Shown: piece after piece, positions 7,801 through 15,663 of the stretch
Layout: each line of letters begins with the position of its first letter
Position numbering within the stretch: position 1 is the stretch's first letter
Origin: Deltaproteobacteria bacterium
GTDB lineage: Bacteria; UBA10199; GCA-002796325; JACPFF01
Assembly: GCA_016210045.1 (NCBI GenBank)
Contig: JACQUX010000014.1
Location: 22,173 to 86,172 of the forward strand
Direction: 5' to 3'
Length of the DNA: 64,000 nt
The notes under the pieces: model-generated
Told to the model about the DNA's origin: nothing
The model's database searches: none
Seen by the model: only the letters and a program-made list of their open reading frames with translations
Program-made: the position numbers and the translations under genes

Positions 7801-9984
7801 TTATGGTGACCACTGGGCCCCAAGCGTGACAGTAGCGCCATCTGACAACACGATCTGGGCAGCCGGAGAAAACGGGTTGAGGCGGAAGGCTTGGAGATCG
7901 ACAAAGAGCGGATCGGCAACAATTGAATGCTGGTTGTATCCCGTGGTCTGCTGATAGGCCGCAAATTGGTCGAGGCGGAACTCCTGCGTATCGCTGAAAC
8001 GCAAGCGCACGTCGGAACGTCCATAATGGAGATTGTAATCGAAGACCGTCCACTGTGGCGTATCGTTCCAACGTTCCAGATAGCGGACCACGGTGTCGTT
8101 GCCAAACTCCGGCATCGTCGCAAAAATGTTATAACGAACGTCAAGGCCTTGGATCACACTCGGCACCCCGGCGTAGCCGTGCGTCAAGAGGTGACTGACG
8201 GAATTATTGACAAACGTATTGTGTTGAATCGTGATGTCCTGCGGCGATCCGCCACCGAGATGTTGCGGTCCTTCTTGTAAGATCAGACCCGCGGCTTTGC
8301 TGTTGGAATCGCTCTGCGGATAGCCATTAAAATGAATCAAGTTGTCGCGCACCGTCACGTGCGCCACATGTCCGGCCAGATCGATGCCCGACTGCGTCGA
8401 TCCGGCGGACGCGTAGCCGTTATGGTGAATATTGTTGCCGGCAATCAGCGTGGTCCCGGTATCCGGCGTACTGGCACTATACAGCCAAATACCCATCGTC
8501 CGATTCGCGGCGATCGTGTTGTGTTGGATCGACACCGCGCCACGATTCTCCGCTTCGATCAATATACCGTTCCCTGTGTAGCCTTCGATTTCGTTGTTCG
8601 CGATCTCCACGGTCGAGTTGATCGCACAATGTTCTACGCCTGGGTCCTTTGCAGACGCTGCGAAGGCGACCCCGTACGCTTGGTTCATGCAGTTTTCCAA
8701 CGCGCTGCCCTGCTGCAACGCACTACATTGCGCCGTTTGGACGCCGGCGCGAATCGTGTTGCGCTGAATGACTGTGTTCCCCACGTCCCCACAGGTATTG
8801 ACACTAATGCCGCTGCCGGATGGATCGATGATCGCTGAATCTTCGATCAGTACCGACTGATTCCATTTCAGGGCGATGGCGTGATACTGATACTGCGGGT
8901 GATACCCGAGCGTGTGAATATACGCGTGTCGAATCACCGTCGACGTCGGCTGCGCATGGTAGTGTGAATAGAGCCATCCTTGTCCTAACTTCGCGTTCCC
9001 ACCACGAAGAAACTGCGTGATCCCATTCTTGGCTGCGTTCAAAATGGTGACCTGCTCGATTTCCGTGCTCGGTCCGTAATCGATAATCGCAGCCGGCATG
9101 TCCGGCGTGGTCCCGTTGAACGTCACGTGCTCCACGCGCGTATGCGGGGCGTGGAGGACCAACAGCGAGAGATGCTGTAACGTAAAATGGAGCACGCGAT
9201 AGTATGCCTTCGACTCAATGTGAAAGGCGTACACTTTATAGGGCGGCAACTGGTCAGGATTCGAGCCCAGCGGGTCGTGCACGAACTGCGCCGGATCATC
9301 CGGACAATCGCCACGAATCGTGATGGGCCGCTCCGCCGTCCCGTTGGGCGCAGTGGCCGGAATTTTCAACTGCGGCGCGAACCAATGATATGTACCGCAC
9401 ACATACAGCGTGTCGCCCGCGTGGACATTCCCATCGTCGTCGCCCCATTGAATGGCGGCAAATCCTCGCCAAGCCGTTTGATACGAACGTCCGTCGGCCC
9501 CGATTTGTGGAGTCGCCTCGGCCACTGGGGGCCGAACATAATATACCGTTCCGGTCTCCACCGCGGCGACGGCGGGCAACGGGTCCTCCGACGTCTCCTC
9601 GTTCGCGGAGGGTGTCCCCGGCGGTGCTGGAATGATGGAATCGGCAGGCGCTGTGTCGGATGCGTCGGCCGTTACCTGATTGGTCACAACCGCCTCCCCC
9701 GCCTCGACCGGTGCGCCTACCGAAACGAGCGCCTCTTCGGCCGGACTGGCCGGCGGCTGACTGGGTGTGACCACTGCGGGTTGGGGAACGAGTGGTGATG
9801 GCATGGCGACGTCCGGAACGTTAGGAATCAGCATCGGCGGGGCAACCGACGGGGCTTCTATCACAACGGACGGACTCGATTGCGAAGTCGCCGGCGTGGC
9901 CACAGGAGTTTCACCGTGGCAGGACGCGAGCCACAGACCGCAACAGATGAGCCAACAATACACACCAGGGTATCGCCGCAGCAT
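7801..9984 (-). CDS. right-handed beta-helix lipoprotein
   Basis: A surface lipoprotein of about 727 residues. The chosen start at 9984 gives a signal sequence ending in lipobox LAS|C. A Pro/Ala/Thr/Ser/Val-rich linker of about 100 residues follows. The rest is a long series of short parallel-beta-helix turns with repeated N-x-I and HNT-I elements (for example VIQRNTIRAG, VEIANNEIEGYTGNGI, VSIQHNTI, TLIAGNNIHHNG, VTVRDNLIHFNG, ITIQHNTFVNNS). This is the pectate-lyase/PbH1 fold used for polysaccharide binding or cleavage. An alternative start at TTG 10083 would add a second hydrophobic segment and is less likely. It is divergent from another large lipoprotein. Confidence 0.78.
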   Translation of the reverse strand: MLRRYPGVYCWLICCGLWLASCHGETPVATPATSQSSPSVVIEAPSVAPPMLIPNVPDVAMPSPLVPQPAVVTPSQPPASPAEEALVSVGAPVEAGEAVVTNQVTADASDTAPADSIIPAPPGTPSANEETSEDPLPAVAAVETGTVYYVRPPVAEATPQIGADGRSYQTAWRGFAAIQWGDDDGNVHAGDTLYVCGTYHWFAPQLKIPATAPNGTAERPITIRGDCPDDPAQFVHDPLGSNPDQLPPYKVYAFHIESKAYYRVLHFTLQHLSLLVLHAPHTRVEHVTFNGTTPDMPAAIIDYGPSTEIEQVTILNAAKNGITQFLRGGNAKLGQGWLYSHYHAQPTSTVIRHAYIHTLGYHPQYQYHAIALKWNQSVLIEDSAIIDPSGSGISVNTCGDVGNTVIQRNTIRAGVQTAQCSALQQGSALENCMNQAYGVAFAASAKDPGVEHCAINSTVEIANNEIEGYTGNGILIEAENRGAVSIQHNTIAANRTMGIWLYSASTPDTGTTLIAGNNIHHNGYASAGSTQSGIDLAGHVAHVTVRDNLIHFNGYPQSDSNSKAAGLILQEGPQHLGGGSPQDITIQHNTFVNNSVSHLLTHGYAGVPSVIQGLDVRYNIFATMPEFGNDTVVRYLERWNDTPQWTVFDYNLHYGRSDVRLRFSDTQEFRLDQFAAYQQTTGYNQHSIVADPLFVDLQAFRLNPFSPAAQIVLSDGATVTLGAQWSP

Positions 9985-10241
9985 GACCTCGAATATGAGC
10001 AAGATGAATGCCACAACAACGGAGCGTAGCACGTCATAACTACACGGAAGCGTGAAGGACTGAATCAACTGCTGCAGATTCAACTCCCAAATCGAGAAAC
10101 GGCCTCTGGACCGTCAATAAATGAACTGTCACCGCGTTCCTGATCCCGTTTCATGGCATAGCGGAGGAAATCTATTTGCCACGTGACGAAACGACGTGTA
10201 ACACACGCCGGACGCCACACTAATCAACCGAAGGAGGTCGT
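9985..10241. promoter_or_regulatory. divergent intergenic region between two lipoprotein genes
   Basis: This 257-base gap must hold promoters for both flanking lipoprotein genes if the start at 9984 is right. AAGGAGG just before ATG 10242 is a strong ribosome binding site for the right-hand gene. I could not identify convincing -35/-10 pairs or an RNA element. Confidence 0.3.
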
Positions 10242-13055
10242 ATGCGTTCTACTCGCCAACAGTTTGCGATATTCATCGCCACTCTTGCACTGACACTTGG
10301 CGGCGCCGGGTGTGAACAGGATGCCAGCGTGACGGTTGATGTCGTACCGGAGGATACTCCGGAAGTCGTCGATTCGGCATCGCCCGAGACAGCGCCGACC
10401 GCAGAGAGCGCCGCAGAGGACTTTATCGTAGCGAAGCAGTCCGCAGACGGCAAGGCCGCGCTGGGCAATCTGGCCGAAGTCACGGTCTCAGGCGGCAATG
10501 CAGAAGACATCACGATCACCAACACGCCGCCGCCGGAAACAACCGAACAGACGATCCTCACCGCATACGACTTGAAACCGGATGGACTCCAATTTTCCCA
10601 GCCAGTCCCGCTGCGGGTCGACATTCAAGACCTCGATATCAGCGAAGCCGCCCGCGCCGACCTCCGGATCGGTGTGGTGTCGAATGGCCAATTGGCCGTG
10701 AAGGCAACGACCTATTCCGCCGACGGCCAGTACCTCGAGGCGTTGCTCGATCACTTCAGCACCGCGATTATTTTCCAAACCACGGCGTCAGTCCCCGTGC
10801 CGACGCTGGTCTCCGCGGTCACAACGACTCCGGTCGCGCCGGAGCCGCCAGCCACGCCCCCAACGGACCTGCCGCCAACACCCCCTCCTCCGCCGGAACC
10901 GCCGACACCGCCAACGCCTGACGACCCCGAAGTCGTCCCAACACTCCCTGCGCCCCCGACCACCACGGCCCTCCCCGCGGGCTTCGTACCGGCACTGCTC
11001 ACCGGCAAGATCGAAACCCATCTGTATCTCCCCAACCAGATCCATGTGCTGATGCGCAATTGGTTCAAGACCGGTCCCAGCAATATCCTGAACAACAAGC
11101 CGATCATGAACGGGCGTTTTTTCGCCCGCTTCTGCAAAGACGCGCTCTGTAAGGAGCCGATCGGGCTGCTGCCGGTGCAGATCAGTAAAGAAGACAAGTA
11201 CAGCGACAAGGTCACGAAGCTCCCGCTCGATACGGTCTATCTCGGCTCCGATCACTTGCTGCCGTTCGAAGTCGCAGGCGCGCCGAACGGCAAGTCGTTC
11301 GTCCAGTTCATCCTCGATTCCGAATATAGTTGGGCGGCCAAGCTCGGCAGTTGCTCCAATATTCAAGACTGCCCCGGCAACGCCGACGTGTTGCAAAGCA
11401 CGGGTCCCGTGCTCATGAATAACAGCGGCCTTGGCACGCCGAACCCGCCTCCCACGACGCTGCCGGTCGAGGCCAGCAGCGACGGGACCACGACCGTGGC
11501 ACTCGGCGAAATCGACGTCGGCAGCATTTACTTCAACACCGACCAAATCGCCGGCACCCCGAAACCGGAGAACGGCAAGTTATGGGTCGCCCTCTCCAGC
11601 GACGGAGCCAAGAGCGGCAGTAACTATCGCAACACGATCAAGTTCCTCGATCTGAAGGACTACAAAGGGATCACGACCACGACGGTGAAATATAAAGGGC
11701 AGAATTTTCCCGGCCATATCTGCGGCCTGATTCCCGGCAACAACGCCATCTACGCGATCGGCACCGGGTTGAAGGGCGCCTACGTCTTCCTCTTCTCGCC
11801 CACGACCAACAAACAAGTACACGAGTTTGCGGCGTTCATCCCGCACCCCTCGTACACGGTGGCCAAGCCAAATGCGTCGCTGGCCACGACGGCCTATCCG
11901 TGGCCGTGCCGCGGGGTGTATGTCGAAAAAGGCAACACGAAGTACCTCCATTTAATCGACTTCATAGGGGCGGGGAGTCCGCCGAGCTCGCAAGATGCAC
12001 TGCTCTACAGCGTGAACGTAACGGGTCTGGCCAATCTGACCGCCAACAACTCGATCGAGGGAACGAAGTTGACGCTGAAAGACAAGCGGGCCTGGCGCGC
12101 GATCGACGTGAACAGCGCGAAAGACGCGCTCTACGTGGCCGAGATGAGTTGGTCGCAAGACAACACGACGAAAAAAAATCTCATTTATCGCCTCCCACTC
12201 ACCGACGCCGGCGCGTTGCAGAACGCCAGCCCCAATTTGGCGCAAGTGCTCGTGGCCACGACACCATACACTGCCGACGAGACCTGCGGTGGGCAAAAGA
12301 ATTATCCGTCCGGACTCAAAGTCGTGAATTACAAAGGCAACGAATGGATCCTGATGGGGCACGACCACGGGATCGCCGGATATCGGATGGAGAAGGGAAA
12401 GACACAGCTCAGCGCCTTGGATAATCGCGATCTACAAACGTTCGGGCAATTGTTCATGGACATGGTCCCGTCATTGGATGGGAAGCGTCTCTATGCCCTC
12501 CCGATGTGCAAAACCACGGACGCAAACAGCAACTTCGAACTCCCCTACGAAGCCGTGATGGAGAACGCGGATAAGAATTTGGTCGCCATCTTCGACCTGG
12601 AGGGCGCGACTGCGCCGATGGGTGGCCTCCAAATGCCACAGATCGCCACCACGACGATCAATATCAACGGCGATCAGCAATTGGATCACGGCATCGATCA
12701 AGACTATTACCATTTGAAGCAGTGGATCCGCGCTACCGCTGTCTCGCTGCCGATTCCCCCGGTGGTGTTCACCGGCCCGCAAATGACCGTGGGCGAATCG
12801 AGCCTCTTCATTCGTGGCTCCGGACGGCAGGCCGGCAGCGACTTGGAACTGAGCAGTTCCGGCATGGGACAAGTCCAAGACGTCGGCGCGTTCGACCTCG
12901 CGACCGGCCGCGGCTTCATGTTCGGCACTTACAATCCGTTCTTCGGCGGACTCAGTTCCGAAGCGGGCAAGGGCGGCGGCATCTGGGGACTCGACTTCAG
13001 CGGCCCGGGCAAAGAGGCATCGGTCGGCGCAATCCTCTACGTGCCACCGTTATGA
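10242..13055 (+). CDS. large lipoprotein with Pro-rich hinge and propeller-like C-terminus
   Basis: A 937-residue lipoprotein with signal sequence and lipobox LGGAG|C, preceded by AAGGAGG five bases before the ATG. Residues about 25-185 form a small beta domain. A hinge of Pro-rich PPTP/PEPPTPPTP sequence spans roughly residues 190-245. The remaining 690 residues are beta-rich, with recurrent phrases such as NAIYAIGTGLKGAYVFLF, GKRLYALPMCKT and DALYVAEMSW that suggest a propeller-like repeat. The function is unknown; display on the outer membrane is likely. It precedes crcB by 13 bases, but that pairing may be coincidental. Confidence 0.7.
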   Translation: MRSTRQQFAIFIATLALTLGGAGCEQDASVTVDVVPEDTPEVVDSASPETAPTAESAAEDFIVAKQSADGKAALGNLAEVTVSGGNAEDITITNTPPPETTEQTILTAYDLKPDGLQFSQPVPLRVDIQDLDISEAARADLRIGVVSNGQLAVKATTYSADGQYLEALLDHFSTAIIFQTTASVPVPTLVSAVTTTPVAPEPPATPPTDLPPTPPPPPEPPTPPTPDDPEVVPTLPAPPTTTALPAGFVPALLTGKIETHLYLPNQIHVLMRNWFKTGPSNILNNKPIMNGRFFARFCKDALCKEPIGLLPVQISKEDKYSDKVTKLPLDTVYLGSDHLLPFEVAGAPNGKSFVQFILDSEYSWAAKLGSCSNIQDCPGNADVLQSTGPVLMNNSGLGTPNPPPTTLPVEASSDGTTTVALGEIDVGSIYFNTDQIAGTPKPENGKLWVALSSDGAKSGSNYRNTIKFLDLKDYKGITTTTVKYKGQNFPGHICGLIPGNNAIYAIGTGLKGAYVFLFSPTTNKQVHEFAAFIPHPSYTVAKPNASLATTAYPWPCRGVYVEKGNTKYLHLIDFIGAGSPPSSQDALLYSVNVTGLANLTANNSIEGTKLTLKDKRAWRAIDVNSAKDALYVAEMSWSQDNTTKKNLIYRLPLTDAGALQNASPNLAQVLVATTPYTADETCGGQKNYPSGLKVVNYKGNEWILMGHDHGIAGYRMEKGKTQLSALDNRDLQTFGQLFMDMVPSLDGKRLYALPMCKTTDANSNFELPYEAVMENADKNLVAIFDLEGATAPMGGLQMPQIATTTININGDQQLDHGIDQDYYHLKQWIRATAVSLPIPPVVFTGPQMTVGESSLFIRGSGRQAGSDLELSSSGMGQVQDVGAFDLATGRGFMFGTYNPFFGGLSSEAGKGGGIWGLDFSGPGKEASVGAILYVPPL

Positions 13056-13068
13056 TGCGAGACGCGCG

Positions 13069-13443
13069 ATGCGGAAATTGCTTCTCTTAGCCGGCGCCGG
13101 GGCGATTGGCACGCTCGCACGCTATGGGCTGAGCGGCTGGGTCCATCAGTGGCTCGGCGTCGGATTTCCGTACGGCACGTTGGTCGTGAATACCGCTGGA
13201 TGTTTTACGATCGGCCTACTCGGCACATTGGCAGAACAACGCGTCTGGTTCAGCAGCGAACTGCGCGCCGTGCTCTTCCTCGGATTTCTGGGAGCGTTCA
13301 CGACTTTTTCGAGCTTCTCCTATGAGACATGGCAACTCGTGCGAGATGGTCAATATGGCTTGGCCGGCGGCAATGTCATCGGCACGATGATCGCCGGGTT
13401 CGGCGCATTGCTGCTCGGCGTGATCGCGGCACGCGCCCTTTAA
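13069..13443 (+). CDS. crcB: fluoride ion channel CrcB/FluC
   Basis: A 124-residue four-helix membrane protein of the FluC/CrcB family, which exports fluoride as a dual-topology dimer. Diagnostic segments are GAIGTLARYGLSGW, the pore-lining LVVNTAGCF, and GFLGAFTTFSSFSYET, matching the conserved G-A/G-x-T-T-F-S-T-F/S stretch. It is followed 16 bases later by a DUF190 gene, a pairing common in bacteria. I see no fluoride riboswitch in the 13-base gap upstream. Confidence 0.95.
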   Translation: MRKLLLLAGAGAIGTLARYGLSGWVHQWLGVGFPYGTLVVNTAGCFTIGLLGTLAEQRVWFSSELRAVLFLGFLGAFTTFSSFSYETWQLVRDGQYGLAGGNVIGTMIAGFGALLLGVIAARAL

Positions 13444-13459
13444 AGGAAAGCGGTGAGGC

Positions 13460-13801
13460 ATGAAAATTCCCGAGGCCGGCAAATTGTTGCGCATCTTTAT
13501 CGGCGAATCCGACAAACATCACGGGCAACCGTTGTACGAAGCGATCTTGCACCTCGCGCGTCGCGAAGGTCTCGCCGGCTGCACGGTCGTGAAAGGCTGC
13601 GAGGGATTCGGCGCCGCCAGCCGCATTCACACCAGCAAGATCCTCCGCCTCTCCGAAGATTTGCCGGTCATCATCGAGATCGTCGACGCAGCCGACAAGA
13701 TCGAGCGCTTTCTCCCTCACCTCGACACGATGGTCGAGGAAGGATTAGTGACAGTCGAAAATGTCCACGTCATCCTCTACCGACACACCCAAGCGACGTA
13801 A
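13460..13801 (+). CDS. DUF190 domain protein
   Basis: A 113-residue PII-like fold protein of the DUF190 family, with the typical opening KLLRIFIGESDKHHGQPLYEAIL and the central GCTVVKGCEGFGA. DUF190 genes commonly accompany crcB and are thought to be nucleotide-binding regulators or helpers of fluoride export; that role is inferred from context. The 3' end overlaps the next gene by 41 bases. Confidence 0.88.
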   Translation: MKIPEAGKLLRIFIGESDKHHGQPLYEAILHLARREGLAGCTVVKGCEGFGAASRIHTSKILRLSEDLPVIIEIVDAADKIERFLPHLDTMVEEGLVTVENVHVILYRHTQAT

Positions 13802-14087
13802 GCGGCGTTGCTACTACGTCTACCTCGTCGAAGCCACCGACGGACGTCTGTATGTGGGCTACACGACCGATTTAGCGCGCCGCATGACCGCGCACCGCAG
13901 CGGCCGCGGCTCGAAATTCCTGCGCGGCTTCGGCTTCGGCCGCTTGCGCTATCACGAAACGCACCGCACCAAATCCCGCGCCCTCCGCCGCGAGGCCGCG
14001 ATCAAGCGGCTGCCGCGGGTCGAAAAACTCGCGCTGTGCCGGTGTGGTCACAACAACGGCCACAGCACGGGCACGACCGCATTGTAA
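13761..14087 (+). CDS. GIY-YIG nuclease family protein
   Basis: A 108-residue single-domain GIY-YIG protein of the UPF0213/YhbQ type. YYVYLVEATDGRLYVGYTTD carries the two signature strands (YVYLV and YVGYT), followed by LARRMTAHRSGRGSKF with the catalytic-helix Arg and by REAAIKRLPRVEKLAL. The start at ATG 13761 lies inside the DUF190 gene, suggesting translational coupling. These small proteins are predicted DNA nucleases of unclear role. Confidence 0.88.
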   Translation: MSTSSSTDTPKRRKRRCYYVYLVEATDGRLYVGYTTDLARRMTAHRSGRGSKFLRGFGFGRLRYHETHRTKSRALRREAAIKRLPRVEKLALCRCGHNNGHSTGTTAL

Positions 14088-14094
14088 ATGGCAC

Positions 14095-14120
14095 TTTACA
14101 TTTGGCGCACCAAATGTAAA
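14095..14120. promoter_or_regulatory. perfect palindrome upstream of a DUF4143 ATPase
   Basis: Arms TTTACATTTGG (14095-14105) and CCAAATGTAAA (14110-14120) are perfectly complementary around a 4-base centre. They end 9 bases before the next start codon. A further inverted half-site, TGTAAATGG, lies just upstream (14084-14092). There is no T-run, so an operator is more likely than a terminator. Confidence 0.6.
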
Positions 14121-14129
14121 ACAGCCGTT

Positions 14130-15287
14130 ATGTCTGCCGACCGACGCAGTTTAGCAGCAGTCATCGAGCGAGACCTGCAGAAAAAGTTCGTCTTCTTGTC
14201 GGGACCACGCCAAGTCGGAAAGACGACGCTGGCCCGCCAGATCATCGCCGCCATGGGAGGCCAATACCTCCTCTATGATGACGACGATGACCGCGTGTCC
14301 ATTTTGAAAAAAAACTACGTTGGCGCCGGCGTCGTCGGCCTGGACGAGTTCCATAAATTTCCCCGCTGGAAACACCACCTCAAAGGAGTCTTTGATAAGC
14401 ATCACGCCCACCTCAAGCTGCTCCTCACCGGCAGCGCGCGACTCGACGTTTTCCAGAAATCTGGCGACAGCCTGTTTGGCCGATATTACTTACACCACCT
14501 GCACCCCTTCACCTGTGGAGAGCTGCAACACGGCACTATTCCCCCGCTCCCCCATGATCCGCTGGAACCACATGCGGCGCTCGACACACTCCCGTCGCTT
14601 CTCCGGTTCGGCGGTTTTCCAGAACCGTACGTCGGTCAATCCGACACGGAACATCGACGCTGGTCCAATGCCAGACGACAACTCCTCGTCCGCGAAGAAC
14701 TGCGGGAACTCACGCACATCCATCTCCTCAACCTCGTCGAACATCTGATGCTCCTGTTGCCGGAGCGCATCGGTTCGCCCTTTAGTCAACGTGCGTTGGC
14801 GGAAGATATCCGCGTCAGCCCACCCACCATTGCCCAATGGATGGAGATCTTTGAACGCCTCTTTGTCGTGTTTACCGCCACGCCCTACGCCAAACGGATT
14901 GCCCGTTCGATTCAGCGACAACCGAAATATTATTTTTACGACTGGTCGCAGCTTCCCGACGACGGCGCGCGATTCGAAAATTGCGTCGCAAGTCATCTCT
15001 GGAAGGCCGTGCAACTCTGGACCGACGTAGGCCTAGCCACCCTCGGGCTGCACACGATCCGTGACCGCGATCGACGCGAGGTCGATTTTCTCGTGACGCG
15101 GGATCGACAACCGTGGTTTCTCGTAGAGACGAAATTGGCCGAGACCCAAATCGCCGAGCCACTCCGGCATTTTTCCGCCCGACTCCGGATCCCGGGCATC
15201 CAACTGGTGCTCAAAGAAAACGTTGCGAAACGAGAAGGCAACGTAGCGGTCCTCAGCGCCAATCGGTGGCTCGGCCATTTGCCGTAA
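14130..15287 (+). CDS. AAA ATPase with DUF4143 (restriction-like C-terminus)
   Basis: A 385-residue ATPase. Residues 1-20 precede the Walker A loop GPRQVGKTT; LDEFHKF is the Walker B, and LLLTGSARL the sensor. A DUF4143 domain of PD-(D/E)xK fold follows, ending with REVDFLVTRDRQPWFLVETK, whose D-x17-20-E-x-K spacing matches the nuclease-like core. These genes are abundant, often mobile or clustered with defence loci, and poorly understood. ATG 14130 is chosen over an upstream ATG at 14088 that would span the palindrome. A second, different member lies in the hsd island near 57 kb. Confidence 0.85.
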   Translation: MSADRRSLAAVIERDLQKKFVFLSGPRQVGKTTLARQIIAAMGGQYLLYDDDDDRVSILKKNYVGAGVVGLDEFHKFPRWKHHLKGVFDKHHAHLKLLLTGSARLDVFQKSGDSLFGRYYLHHLHPFTCGELQHGTIPPLPHDPLEPHAALDTLPSLLRFGGFPEPYVGQSDTEHRRWSNARRQLLVREELRELTHIHLLNLVEHLMLLLPERIGSPFSQRALAEDIRVSPPTIAQWMEIFERLFVVFTATPYAKRIARSIQRQPKYYFYDWSQLPDDGARFENCVASHLWKAVQLWTDVGLATLGLHTIRDRDRREVDFLVTRDRQPWFLVETKLAETQIAEPLRHFSARLRIPGIQLVLKENVAKREGNVAVLSANRWLGHLP

Positions 15288-15328
15288 GCACGCGCGGCGG
15301 CGTGGCGCATTGATCCGGAACTCTGGAA

Positions 15329-15607
15329 ATGACCATGCATCATTGCCTGACACGTTTAGTGGAACTCGACGGCATCAGCCGCATCGCCTTCCGCGCATGC
15401 AATGGCGTCCATCACGAAGGCTATCCGCTCGACGCAGACGGGACATGCCTCGTCTGGGGCGAAGGCGGCCCGCTGGCCCCGGAGGAACCGCTGCGGATTC
15501 CGTACGCGGCGATCGATCTCGACTCTTTCTCGGGATGGGATACGACGGAACGGCGTTGGCGCGCGCTGCACTGGGATGCGAAACGTGGCGCGTGGTCTCT
15601 TCAGTAG
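15329..15607 (+). CDS. small hypothetical protein
   Basis: A 92-residue acidic protein of unknown family, rich in Trp near the end (GWDTTERRWRALHWD). It lies 41 bases after the ATPase and 56 bases before the molybdenum hydroxylase subunit on the same strand, so it may lead that operon. No signal peptide or membrane segment is visible. The coding call rests on the open frame and on the spacing. Confidence 0.45.
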   Translation: MTMHHCLTRLVELDGISRIAFRACNGVHHEGYPLDADGTCLVWGEGGPLAPEEPLRIPYAAIDLDSFSGWDTTERRWRALHWDAKRGAWSLQ

Positions 15608-15663
15608 GAACCACCGCCCTTTTGCGTTGCTCCGGGGGCGCGACTCTTCTATGGTCCGGCCCC

